DNA from: Lachnospiraceae bacterium
Lineage (GTDB): Bacteria > Bacillota > Clostridia > Lachnospirales > Lachnospiraceae
Assembly: GCA_022768465.1 (NCBI GenBank)
Contig: JALELZ010000017.1
Coordinates: 1 to 64,000 of the forward strand
Reading direction: 5' to 3'
Length of the DNA: 64,000 nucleotides
Position 1 is the stretch's first letter; the number at the start of each line of letters is the position of its first letter. The notes under the pieces were generated by a model that made no database searches, was not told the origin of the DNA, and saw nothing but the letters and a program-made list of their open reading frames with translations. The position numbers and the translations under genes were made by a program. Positions 54,324 to 62,486 of this stretch are shown here, piece by piece.

Positions 54324-54352
54324 TTGTTTCAGCGTGATGCGCATGTTATTAT
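54324..54352 (+). promoter_or_regulatory. Promoter of the ncRNA candidate
   Basis: TTGTTT (54324-54329), 17 bases, TATTAT (54347-54352). Confidence 0.6.
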
Positions 54353-54358
54353 ATAGTC

Positions 54359-54625
54359 AACTTAAGAAAGAACTTATCCGAAGTTCACATATATACCGAC
54401 AAAAGTCACATATGCAAGATTACAAATGTAATACTTATACATAGTACGAAAAGGGTAAAACTTCCGACGAAGTAATGAAAAGATATCCTTCGGATAGGAA
54501 TCAGACTTAAGATAATATAAAACTGAATATCGATGAGAGGACGTTTATTCCAGGAAAGAAGGTAAATGCCAATGGAAATCTCAAACTAAAGACCACCGTG
54601 TAAAGAAACGGTGGTCTTTAATTTA
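54359..54625 (+). ncRNA. Structured noncoding RNA candidate (about 270 nt)
   Basis: No coding frame fits, but the stretch is bounded by a promoter and an intrinsic terminator. Long-range pairing is clear: CTTAAG (54361-54366) with CTTAAG (54506-54511), then, after an internal loop of 8 by 9 bases, TATCCGAAG (54375-54383) with CTTCGGATA (54488-54496). Inside are hairpins ATTACA-AA-TGTAAT (54419-54432) and ACTTC-CGAC-GAAGT (54460-54473). The purine-rich 3' part (GAGAGGACGTTTATTCCAGG) looks conserved-RNA-like. The size suits the raiA-motif RNAs of Clostridia, which I would test first; I see no RNase P, tmRNA or SRP RNA hallmark. Confidence 0.6.
54588..54625. terminator. Shared terminator of the ncRNA and the convergent lipoprotein gene
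   Basis: AAAGACCACCGT (54588-54599) and ACGGTGGTCTTT (54608-54619), an 12-bp stem with an 8-nt loop and A/T runs on both sides. Confidence 0.9.
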
Positions 54626-54628
54626 CGT

Positions 54629-55879
54629 TTATCCGTATGCCAGTGTCAGTCTGGACAATATTGTACTTTCAGTCATAAATGGAAGACATATATTATTCTC
54701 TCCCTTTGCTATAATGAGATCCTCGCCTCTCTGACTGATCAGTACGGAGTATGTTTCGCTTATGTAGTTAGGTCCGTCTGCAGTGCCGTAGCTGTTACCT
54801 CCGACTCTGGAAAGATCTATAGTTACAAGACTTGGCTTTTCGATACTTGTCTGGATAGTCCAGAATCCGCTCCACTGCTCTTCATATTCCGTTTCACCTT
54901 CGTAGCACCAGTCAAGGTCTGCTGCACCTCCGTTTTCATCGCCCGGATAAAAGGTCAATACGAAATGCCCTCTTTTATCAGTCTCCCATGCAGTCGTGGT
55001 TATGCTCCATGTCATTCCCCATTCATCAGAGCCTGCAAGCCCCAATGCTGTAGGTCCGCACCATCCGTCTGCCATCCATGTTTTTAATTCAAGCGGTACA
55101 TAGCTCGGGCCGTACTCTGTAAAATCCCATGAATAACAATTGCCGTCTTCAGGTATACACGGGATAACAGTATCTTCGTCTCCGAGTCCCGGATACCACG
55201 TGCAGGTGTTTCCGCTGTTATCAGTGATATTTACCTGTGTGTCAAAATCAGCATCCGGATCCATTCCCAAATTCGCAAACAGAAGAATAGGTTCTCCGCT
55301 TTCAGATCTGTATATAACATCTGAAACATCCTCTATCTCCCAGGTATCTGTATTCCACTTTATGCGATTTGCAGCAATAGTTGCATTTTCATCTACAGGA
55401 ACTATAACATACAGATTTCCTACACTGCCTACTATATGGTCTTCATCAATTTCTCTGATGAAAGGATATTTCTCTAGGAGCTCTGCATTATTCTCTTCAA
55501 GCCATTTCGGGAAGCCCTTTTCAAAGCCTTCATCAAAAAGTCCGCCTACATTTCCCAGATAAGCCACACCGAACATGACAGGATCATTGTCGATCATCTT
55601 ATGCAGTTCGGCTAATGATGCTGCACCTTCTGCGCTCATTTCCTTTGTTTTTGCTGCATTATCCTTTGTCTTACCGCTTAAACTGCGGTCATGACCGGAC
55701 TTCTTATTCGGAGTTTTTTCATCCTCTTTGGTTAAATCAGGCTCATCCTTGTCTTCTGTTACTTCTGTTGCTTCAGATGCTTCTTTTTTCCCGCCAAGCT
55801 TTGAACATGCTCCTAACAGAAACAGTGCTGCAAATACTGTGAGCAATAAAGCCATTTTTTTATAAATTTTGTTTTTCAT
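54629..55879 (-). CDS. Secreted lipoprotein of unknown function
   Basis: A 416-residue protein that I do not recognise. The N-terminus is a lipoprotein signal (MALLLTVFAALFLLGAC, lipobox cysteine at about 25). A charged, disordered stretch (about 27-80: SEATEVTEDKDEPD) precedes a folded part rich in aromatic residues and acidic loops (NTCTWYPGLGDEDTV, DEWGMTWSITTTAWE, EEQWSGFWTIQ), suggesting a beta-rich extracellular domain. It is 21 bp downstream of the TPM gene. Confidence 0.75.
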   Translation of the reverse strand: MKNKIYKKMALLLTVFAALFLLGACSKLGGKKEASEATEVTEDKDEPDLTKEDEKTPNKKSGHDRSLSGKTKDNAAKTKEMSAEGAASLAELHKMIDNDPVMFGVAYLGNVGGLFDEGFEKGFPKWLEENNAELLEKYPFIREIDEDHIVGSVGNLYVIVPVDENATIAANRIKWNTDTWEIEDVSDVIYRSESGEPILLFANLGMDPDADFDTQVNITDNSGNTCTWYPGLGDEDTVIPCIPEDGNCYSWDFTEYGPSYVPLELKTWMADGWCGPTALGLAGSDEWGMTWSITTTAWETDKRGHFVLTFYPGDENGGAADLDWCYEGETEYEEQWSGFWTIQTSIEKPSLVTIDLSRVGGNSYGTADGPNYISETYSVLISQRGEDLIIAKGENNICLPFMTESTILSRLTLAYG

Positions 55880-55900
55880 GCTTCCCTCCTTTCATAATCA

Positions 55901-57115
55901 TCAGAACGATCCGCTTCGGCCTGAGCCTCCGCCTCCGGATTCGCTTACGCTGCCGCCTCCTGACGATGATGAGCCTCCTCCTGAGCTTCGTTCTATTTTT
56001 CGCTTTGTTGTTGTCTGATGCGTGAACTCATCTGTATTTCTTGTAAGATTAAGCTTTCCTGATACAAATTCCTTTGCCGTTGTTTTTTCGGCTACAGGGT
56101 TCATGGTCTTCCACATTAACTGAAGCGGCAGCAATCCTGCTAACAATGACAATCCCACAAAAATCATTATATTGACTGCAGGGCTTCTGCGAACCGGATC
56201 GTTATCGGCTGCTTTTGAAAGATATATCGAACATTCCTCGACATAATCATTGAAACCGCCATACCAGTCATTATCTGCAAAATCATCCAGGAATACCTTT
56301 TCTAATTGTAGCTGTCCGTATTTATCAAAGGCATACTCACAATTCTTTCCGTAACAGAATAAGCCGAATTTCCTGTTTTTCATGCTAAGGAGAAGTATTA
56401 TGCCGTCACGGCCTTCGCCTTCACCCATTTCATTATTATGATATATTGTGTAGGTGGCTTCATAAGGACCTTCGCTGTTATAGTCGTAGTAATCCTCACA
56501 GGTATAGATATATACACCAACTCCGTATTTCTTCGAAACAGCTTCTGCTTTTTGCTGAAGCTCTGCTCTCTCGTCACTGCTTAGGATCTTCGCTTCGTCA
56601 ACGACATTTTCAAGCTCAAGCTGCAAGACTTCCGAAAAGCATTCCGAGCATTCCTCAATATAGTCCTCAAAGCCTCCGTACCAATCATTCTCGATGAAGT
56701 CATCCAGACAAGCATTTACAACATTTTCATAACCATAGCTCTCAAAGGCTTCTTTGCAGTTTTCTCCGTAATAGTAGATCCCGTAATCACGGCTGTTGAC
56801 GCTTAAGAGAAGCATTACGCCTTCGCTGCCCTCGCCTTCACCCATAGTATAATCATGGTATATCTCTTGGGTTGCCGTGAAAACGTCTCCATCGCTTAAG
56901 TCTCTGTAATCCTCGCAGGTGACTATATAAACTCCGATTCCGAACTGCTCCGTAACAGCTTCCGCTTTTTCAGTAAGCTCTGCCTCCTCTTCATCCGTAA
57001 AGATATACGCTGCGTCGGTGACCGTATAAAGCTGAGGCTGTGCAGCCATTGATGTGATAGTAAGCGAAAAGAACGTCAGCAGTATGATAAGCATAAAGCT
57101 TTTAATTTTCTTCAT
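55901..57115 (-). CDS. Membrane protein with two tandem TPM domains
   Basis: A 404-residue protein. A signal peptide (about 1-24) precedes two homologous TPM domains: YTVTDAAYIFTDEEEAELTEKAEAV (from about 30) and VVDEAKILSSDERAELQQKAEAVSKKYG (from about 166). Each has a GVYI.TCEDY strand, a MGEGEG loop and an ENDWYGGFEDYIEEC-like helix. A transmembrane segment follows (about 315-335), then a cytosolic tail ending in a Gly/Ser-rich run (SSGGGSSSSGGGS). The duplication is clearly internal. The family is linked to phosphatase activity or photosystem repair elsewhere; the role here is unknown. Confidence 0.87.
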   Translation of the reverse strand: MKKIKSFMLIILLTFFSLTITSMAAQPQLYTVTDAAYIFTDEEEAELTEKAEAVTEQFGIGVYIVTCEDYRDLSDGDVFTATQEIYHDYTMGEGEGSEGVMLLLSVNSRDYGIYYYGENCKEAFESYGYENVVNACLDDFIENDWYGGFEDYIEECSECFSEVLQLELENVVDEAKILSSDERAELQQKAEAVSKKYGVGVYIYTCEDYYDYNSEGPYEATYTIYHNNEMGEGEGRDGIILLLSMKNRKFGLFCYGKNCEYAFDKYGQLQLEKVFLDDFADNDWYGGFNDYVEECSIYLSKAADNDPVRRSPAVNIMIFVGLSLLAGLLPLQLMWKTMNPVAEKTTAKEFVSGKLNLTRNTDEFTHQTTTKRKIERSSGGGSSSSGGGSVSESGGGGSGRSGSF

Positions 57116-57125
57116 ATCAGCCCTC

Positions 57126-58325
57126 CTATCTCATCATATAAAGTATCAGGCTCACACTTGCCGCGGAAAGCACGGATGCTACTGCAAGATAAAGCTTAAG
57201 AGCCTGCTTTTTACATACCGGTAGACTGCCGGCAAGCTTTCCCGTCTGTCCGTTAACTGTAAATAAGAAGTCCTGCCCTTCCCATTTAGTATTCAGTACC
57301 CATACCGGCAGGAGTGCATAATGCACCTTTCCTCGCTTAAGCTTAAAGTCCTTACTTGTAATAGAGTGTGTAGTATAGCCTGTTACGGTTTTCTCTATTT
57401 CATTCGTAAATGAGTTGATGCATCGCTTGTCAGCCCTTTCACTGCATTCATTTACACTGACATCATACTTATCGGCCAAAAAGCCCGGCAGATATGCTGT
57501 TGAAAAAGGCTTCAGCTCGTTATAATCATATGGTTCTACAGAATCCATATAATCGTCCGGCATTTTGCTTGAGCCGTCTACAGGAACCTTTTCAAAGGCA
57601 AGATCTCCGGATCTTGTTAAATGATAATGATCCGTGACTGTTATCTCATAATCGCCGGATTTATGAGTATGTGACCTTGTAGCATTAAAATGTACCGTTC
57701 CTTTTGCCTGCCCGTCAAACAGCCAGAATGGCACGTAGACTCCTTTGATTTCCGTTAAATGATTCTTGTTTGAAAATGCTCTCGGAAGCAGCGGTTTTCT
57801 GAGATAAAACCTTTTAAGTGCTTTGATTGCGTCATCCTTAGTTAGTTTAAAAGGAATAACATAATCAGGTTTTAATGCTCCGGCAAACTTTCCAGGTATG
57901 ATAGTTGGATTCCCGCAGTAAGGGCAGGAGGTCGCTATAGTAGTTTCCGTACACATAAGCTCTGCTCCGCAGGAAGGACAGGAATAAACCTTGATATCCT
58001 CTGTATCCTCGCCCCAGTCATCATTGATTTCTGAGGCATCCCACGCGGCTTCAGCTTCTGTCTCCTTGTCTGCATTCCCTCCATCTGCATTTTCAGTTGT
58101 ATCTTCAGCCTCATTATCTATACCGGCAGCTGCTTTCCCGGCTTTTTCCTCTTCCTTTTGCATTTCTGCAGCAGCCTTTGTTTCCTTTTCGGCATAGAGT
58201 GCTTCTATCTCTTCGACACTGAAGCTGGAGCCGCAGTAATCACACTCAAGCCTACCGGAGTTTTGTGAATAATGAAGCGGTCCCGTACATGAAGGACATT
58301 TATAATTTGTTACCTGTACTGCCAT
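57126..58325 (-). CDS. Protein with two zinc ribbons and a C-terminal membrane anchor
   Basis: About 399 residues from the ATG at 58325; the track ORF is 12 codons longer and GGAGG lies 10 bases before the chosen start. Zinc ribbon 1 is CPSCTGPLHY ... CDYCGSSF, zinc ribbon 2 is CPSCGAELMCTETTIATSCPYCGNPT, with an acidic linker of about 60 residues between them. The large middle domain contains KPDYVIPFKLTKDDAIKALK and YVPFWLFDGQ, as in widespread TFIIB-ribbon proteins of Firmicutes. One membrane segment ends the protein. It lies 10 bp upstream of the TPM gene. Confidence 0.82.
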   Translation of the reverse strand: MAVQVTNYKCPSCTGPLHYSQNSGRLECDYCGSSFSVEEIEALYAEKETKAAAEMQKEEEKAGKAAAGIDNEAEDTTENADGGNADKETEAEAAWDASEINDDWGEDTEDIKVYSCPSCGAELMCTETTIATSCPYCGNPTIIPGKFAGALKPDYVIPFKLTKDDAIKALKRFYLRKPLLPRAFSNKNHLTEIKGVYVPFWLFDGQAKGTVHFNATRSHTHKSGDYEITVTDHYHLTRSGDLAFEKVPVDGSSKMPDDYMDSVEPYDYNELKPFSTAYLPGFLADKYDVSVNECSERADKRCINSFTNEIEKTVTGYTTHSITSKDFKLKRGKVHYALLPVWVLNTKWEGQDFLFTVNGQTGKLAGSLPVCKKQALKLYLAVASVLSAASVSLILYMMR

Positions 58326-58397
58326 AACCTCTATTCCTCCGCACGCCTTATATTTCCGCAATCAGTACGATATGGGTTTTTACGGTTTTTACTGTTC

Positions 58398-58757
58398 TTA
58401 CTGTTTTTTCTGATTTTTTTGCTTTTTCTGTTTGTTATTTTTCTTTTTGTTCTTATTACCCGGCTTTTCTTCCGGATCCTTAGTAAGCATAAAGGCCAGA
58501 CATACACCAAAAAGACCGGAGCCTGCAAGTGACAGTAGTTCAAATATCCCGCCTGATTCGCGGATTGTGATAATCAATCCTATATAGATCAAGACCAATC
58601 CTACGCCTGACAATATCCCTATCGGCTTACCAAACCTTTTTGCACTGATAATACTTCCGGACATACATAAAAATGAGCCGATAAATGAAATGCTTACTCC
58701 TACGATCCAAAACTCGTAAAACATACCTGCCAATAACTTAGCTGCGGACTCTCCCAT
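58398..58757 (-). CDS. Small membrane protein with lysine-rich tail
   Basis: A 119-residue protein with three hydrophobic segments (about 14-36, 44-63, 70-90). It ends in an extremely Lys/Asn/Gln-rich tail (NKNKKKNNKQKKQKNQKKQ). SD AAGGAG is well placed. It appears to start the four-gene unit running to the lipoprotein. I do not recognise a family. Confidence 0.7.
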   Translation of the reverse strand: MGESAAKLLAGMFYEFWIVGVSISFIGSFLCMSGSIISAKRFGKPIGILSGVGLVLIYIGLIITIRESGGIFELLSLAGSGLFGVCLAFMLTKDPEEKPGNKNKKKNNKQKKQKNQKKQ

Positions 58758-58777
58758 ATTTATGCTCCTTTATTTAA

Positions 58778-58877
58778 AAACACTCTCACAGCCTGCCCTT
58801 TGTGCCGACTTACGATCGTTGGATATTAAAATCTAACTTGCGAATCAGTACATTTACCAGTTACTGTGAGAGTGTTT
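58778..58877 (-). terminator. 14-bp inverted repeat with 72-nt interior, probable gap terminator
   Basis: AAACACTCTCACAG (58778-58791) and CTGTGAGAGTGTTT (58864-58877) are perfectly complementary. On the minus strand the second arm is followed by TTTTTAAA, so it can terminate gap transcripts. The large interior is atypical for a terminator. The ribosome-binding site of the next gene follows directly. Confidence 0.6.
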
Positions 58878-58942
58878 AAGTTATTGTTTGTTTCGTTGTC
58901 TGTTCAGAAATCAAAAAGATATAGTGATGGCAAAAGTTTATA

Positions 58943-59968
58943 TTAAACTCCTGCTTCAGCGTCTACCTTTGCCATATGGCTAATCATGCGAACGAGGTTG
59001 CTTGTGTAGCCCCACTCATTATCATACCATGCAAGGACCTTTACGAACTGATCGTCAAGAGCAATTCCGCCCTTTGCATCAAATACGCAAGGTGCATTGT
59101 TTCCGAGAACGTCTGCTGATACGATAGGATCATGAGTTACCTCAAGTATACCCTTAAGTTCTCCTTCTGCTGCCTTCTCCATAGCTGCCACGATTTCATC
59201 GTATGTAGCCGGCTTCTTTAATCTTACTGTAAGATCAACGATAGAAGCATCTGCTGCAGGTATTCTGAAGCTCATGCCTGTAAGCTTTCCGTTAAGCTCA
59301 GGGATAACCTTTCCTACCGCCTTTGCAGCGCCTGTTGTTGAAGGAATAATATTGCCGTAAACTGAACGACCTATTCTCCAATCCTTCTTATCACGAGCAT
59401 CAACTGTGTGCTGCTTTGATGTTGAAGAATGAATTGTTGACATAAGTCCCTGCTCTACTCCGAAGTTGTCATTGAGGACCTTCGTCATAGGTGCAAGACA
59501 GTTAGTGGTACATGAAGCGTTAGAAACTATCTTCATGTCTGCTGTGTATGTGTTGTGGTTAACACCTACTACGAACATAGGAGTGCTGTCCTTTGCAGGA
59601 GCTGACATAATAACCTTCTTAGCTCCGCCTGCAAGATGTGCGCCTGCTGTCTCAGCTGTGAGATAAACACCTGTAGATTCGATGATATACTCAGCACCGC
59701 ACTCGCTCCACTTAATGTTTGCTGCATCTGACTCTCCGAAAACTCTGACCTTCCTGCCGTTGATCACAAGTCCTTCGTCATACTTATCAACTGTACCATC
59801 AAATCTGCCGAATACTGTATCGTACTTGAGCTGATAAACCATGAAGTCAAGATCAGTGTTTCTGATATTGATTCCACAGATTTCAAACTCATCAGGTCTG
59901 GCTGCCATGATCCTGATAGCTACACGGCCAATGCGGCCAAAACCATTGATACCAACTTTAATCGCCAT
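58943..59968 (-). CDS. gap: Glyceraldehyde-3-phosphate dehydrogenase
   Basis: A 341-residue glycolytic dehydrogenase. The NAD-binding N-terminus is KVGINGFGRIGRVAIR, the active-site cysteine is in NASCTTNCLAPM (about 153) and further conserved parts are TVDARDKKDWR, GAAKAVGKVIPELNGKLTG and WYDNEWGYTSNLV. It has its own promoter and terminator. Confidence 0.97.
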   Translation of the reverse strand: MAIKVGINGFGRIGRVAIRIMAARPDEFEICGINIRNTDLDFMVYQLKYDTVFGRFDGTVDKYDEGLVINGRKVRVFGESDAANIKWSECGAEYIIESTGVYLTAETAGAHLAGGAKKVIMSAPAKDSTPMFVVGVNHNTYTADMKIVSNASCTTNCLAPMTKVLNDNFGVEQGLMSTIHSSTSKQHTVDARDKKDWRIGRSVYGNIIPSTTGAAKAVGKVIPELNGKLTGMSFRIPAADASIVDLTVRLKKPATYDEIVAAMEKAAEGELKGILEVTHDPIVSADVLGNNAPCVFDAKGGIALDDQFVKVLAWYDNEWGYTSNLVRMISHMAKVDAEAGV

Positions 59969-60097
59969 TTTTTGCCCATCCTTATTGTTTTGACATTTTT
60001 ATCCGCCGTGACTTAAGCCTTGCGAAGCACTAAGCATTTCTGTTTATGCCTGCACATATACCGCCGAACCACGTCACAACGAATACGGTTCATAATT

Positions 60098-60126
60098 ATT
60101 ATACACTCTTATTGAGGATATTAACA
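60098..60126 (-). promoter_or_regulatory. Promoter of gap
   Basis: Minus strand TGTTAA (60121-60126), 17 bases, TATAAT (60098-60103). It implies a leader of about 120 bases; between 59980 and 60090 the leader is GC-richer and shows short hairpins (GCAT...ATGC). Confidence 0.55.
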
Positions 60127-60190
60127 GATTTATATTAAACACCTTCGGTTTTTATTTGTATTTTTATTATTTCAGCGTACTGATAATAGT

Positions 60191-60976
60191 TTAACATACA
60201 GTATCAACAAGCTTATATCCCTTATCAGTAAGGTACTTCTCCCATTCATCAAAGCCAAAAAGCAAAGTATTGACAGAATGACTGTCGCTTGACAATATAA
60301 ATGTTCCTCCTCGTTTTCCTATGTAATCAATGATATCGATTGCCGGATACGGTTTTGTTCTATAGCCTCTTGATATTGCCCCTGTATTTATTTCAAAAGG
60401 CTTTTTATATTTCAGTAAATTGTCTGCTGCATTCTGCCAGGCTCTTATATAGCGCTCGTTATCTGTATCGAATAGTAAATTGCCCTCATTAAACTTTGTT
60501 ATCAGATCGAAATGTCCGACTATATCAGCACCTGTTTTTTCAAGAACATTTCCGACATTTCTGTAATAATCTTCGGCACATGCATAATAATCTCCGCCAT
60601 AAAGCGTATTTACAAGTGCTGAAAAATTATCTTTGTTTTCATCTACTGTTTTTCTGATGCCATCACGCTCAATATAATGCACCGAGCCTATACGGTATTC
60701 AAATTTCTCACTTGGTCCGTCAGAAAAATAATCCCATTCTGCCCCACAATATATCTTTATACTATTTGCAAATTCTTTCTTTAATTCTTTAATATCAGAT
60801 ATATACTTTTCGGTATTTTCAAGTGACATGCACCATTCAGTGTCGAATGATGTATATGCATGTCCCGTGAAGCCTATCGCCGTCATCTTTTTTTCTATAG
60901 CTGCAAGCACCATTTCTCTCGGTGTATTGTTGCCATCACAGTAAAGCGTATGTGTATGAAAATCTGTAGTTATCAT
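60191..60976 (-). CDS. PHP-domain histidinol-phosphatase
   Basis: A 261-residue PHP-fold phosphohydrolase. The metal motifs are DFHTHTLYCDG (residues 5-15), FTGHAY, GAEWDYF, GHFDLITKF and SSDSHSV near the C-terminus. It matches the HisK/HisJ type that removes phosphate from L-histidinol phosphate, and its position near hisIE-hisF-hisA supports that. Two small units (zinc ribbon, repeat array) separate it from the his genes. Confidence 0.87.
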   Translation of the reverse strand: MITTDFHTHTLYCDGNNTPREMVLAAIEKKMTAIGFTGHAYTSFDTEWCMSLENTEKYISDIKELKKEFANSIKIYCGAEWDYFSDGPSEKFEYRIGSVHYIERDGIRKTVDENKDNFSALVNTLYGGDYYACAEDYYRNVGNVLEKTGADIVGHFDLITKFNEGNLLFDTDNERYIRAWQNAADNLLKYKKPFEINTGAISRGYRTKPYPAIDIIDYIGKRGGTFILSSDSHSVNTLLFGFDEWEKYLTDKGYKLVDTVC

Positions 60977-61015
60977 TTTTATTCTTCCTTGTTTGTTCTA
61001 TATGCCTTTAGAATT

Positions 61016-61390
61016 TCAAAACCTGCTGCCGCATTTAGGACAATATTCAAAGTCCTCTGCAGTTTCATAGCCACAGTTATTGCAGCGCTTATAACCGTTT
61101 GTATACTGTCCCTGATTAAGCCTGTATAAATGCTCAGGCAGGATCTCAACCTCTGCTCCGTGCTCTATTGCTCTTCCGACTTCCGGATCAAGCTCATAGA
61201 GAGTATTGCAGCAGCTTGTCTGTACATAATAATGTCTGTTCCACTTAAAACACGGTATAAAAAACAGCGACAGCACGGTATATGTCATGAATACCTGATA
61301 ATTTCCGTATCTTCCGCATGAGTCACATATAATTGTTTGGGAAAAGTTCAAATTTTTTCTTGCATCATTGATCCCAAGCATAAAAAACAT
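61016..61390 (-). CDS. Zinc-ribbon domain protein
   Basis: A 124-residue protein. One pair CDSCGRYGN is near residue 23, a hydrophobic stretch follows (VFMTYTVLSLFFIPCF), and the C-terminus is a double-zinc-ribbon-like RCNNCGYETAEDFEYCPKCGSRF. AAGGAA precedes the ATG by 10 bases. Function unknown. Confidence 0.75.
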   Translation of the reverse strand: MFFMLGINDARKNLNFSQTIICDSCGRYGNYQVFMTYTVLSLFFIPCFKWNRHYYVQTSCCNTLYELDPEVGRAIEHGAEVEILPEHLYRLNQGQYTNGYKRCNNCGYETAEDFEYCPKCGSRF

Positions 61391-61463
61391 ATTGTAGTTT
61401 GTTCCTTTCAGTTTTGATGCGAGCAGACGCTCCTCCTAAGTATACTTCAATTATATCCTATTT

Positions 61464-61720
61464 CGCAAATCGGACTTCGTCCTTTTTTGCTTTTGGACGT
61501 TCCTCTTCCTTGCTTTTTTTATTATTGACGCATTACGTGCTTCTCCGCACTTCGTGCTCTCAAAGCACTACGTCCATTCGCAAATCGGACTTCGTCCTTT
61601 TTGCTTTTGGATGTTCTTTATCTTTCCTTTTTTTATTATTGACGCATTACGTGCTTCTCCGCACTTCGTGCTCTCAAAGCACTACGCCCATTCGCAAATC
61701 GGACTTCGTCCTTTTTGCTC
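61464..61720. repeat. 115-bp tandem repeat, 2.25 copies
   Basis: Units begin with CGCAAATCGGACTTCGTCC at 61464, 61579 and 61693 (periods 115 and 114). The third is cut after about 28 bases. Each unit carries two small palindromes (GGACTTCGTCC and GCACTTCGTGC) and a T-rich stretch. The plus-strand ORFs over it have a biased, repetitive translation and no ribosome-binding site, so I treat it as noncoding. It fills the gap between the zinc-ribbon gene and hisIE. Confidence 0.9.
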
Positions 61721-61790
61721 ATGTTCGTTTGCATCTCAAAAAGTAAACAGGTCATAAGTAAACTTCTGCCCTGTTTTCTTTCCGATCTGC

Positions 61791-62441
61791 TTAATGCGTC
61801 ATTTTTTCCTGTTTCACTTTATGATCGATGATGTGTCTTGAGGCCAGTTCTTTTTGTATGTCTTCTACGCTGATGCCTGCCTCTACCATAAGTACCATTA
61901 CATGGTATGCAAGGTCTGCGATTTCGTATATTGTTTCTTTTTTGTCCTCGGCTTTGCCGGCTATTATTACCTCTGTGCACTCTTCTCCGACTTTTTTCAG
62001 TATTTTGTCGAGTCCTTTCTCGAACAGGTATGTGGTATATGAGCCCTCAGGTTTTTCTTCTTTTCTTCCTTCCAAAAGCTCATACAGTCCTTCTATTGAG
62101 AATTCATGTCTATCCTCGCTCTGCCATACTGGATATTCAAAGCAGGAATCTGTTCCCTTATGGCATGCCGGGCCGTCTTTTTCAACTACGATGGTGAGTG
62201 CATCTTTGTCACAGTCTGCAGTTATTGATACTATGTGCTGGTAGTTTCCTGAAGTTTCTCCTTTTAACCACAGCTCCTGTCTTGAACGGCTCCAAAAGCA
62301 GGTCAAGCCCTTTTCCATTGATATTTTCAGGCTTTCTTTGTTCATGTATGCAAGTGTCAGTACTTTTTTACTGTATGCATCCACTACTACTGCAGGTATG
62401 AGTCCCTTTTCATCAAATTTAAGCTCGTCTATGTTTATCAT
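61791..62441 (-). CDS. hisI: Bifunctional phosphoribosyl-AMP cyclohydrolase/phosphoribosyl-ATP pyrophosphatase
   Basis: A 216-residue HisIE fusion for steps 2 and 3 of histidine synthesis. The HisI part (about 1-110) has [32 protein letters not shown] and [11 protein letters not shown]. The HisE part (about 125-210) has [20 protein letters not shown] and [13 protein letters not shown]. It lies downstream of hisF by 45 bp. Confidence 0.96.
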   Translation of the reverse strand: MINIDELKFDEKGLIPAVVVDAYSKKVLTLAYMNKESLKISMEKGLTCFWSRSRQELWLKGETSGNYQHIVSITADCDKDALTIVVEKDGPACHKGTDSCFEYPVWQSEDRHEFSIEGLYELLEGRKEEKPEGSYTTYLFEKGLDKILKKVGEECTEVIIAGKAEDKKETIYEIADLAYHVMVLMVEAGISVEDIQKELASRHIIDHKVKQEKMTH

Positions 62442-62486
62442 TTAAAGCCTCCCAAATCCCCTTAATATTTGAAATTTTCTTTTCTA

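Noticed and set aside
54359-54625. RNase P RNA, tmRNA or SRP RNA in the gene-free stretch
   Set aside because: I see no GAGGAAAGTCC box, no tRNA-like ends or tag-peptide reading frame, and no SRP Alu or GGAA-loop pattern.
61464-61720. CRISPR array
   Set aside because: The unit is 115 bp with no short conserved repeat and unique spacers, and no cas gene is nearby.
61399-61757. Plus-strand ORFs of 115 and 67 residues over the tandem repeat
   Set aside because: Their translations repeat with the DNA unit, have no ribosome-binding site and no recognisable motif. They are a by-product of the repeat.
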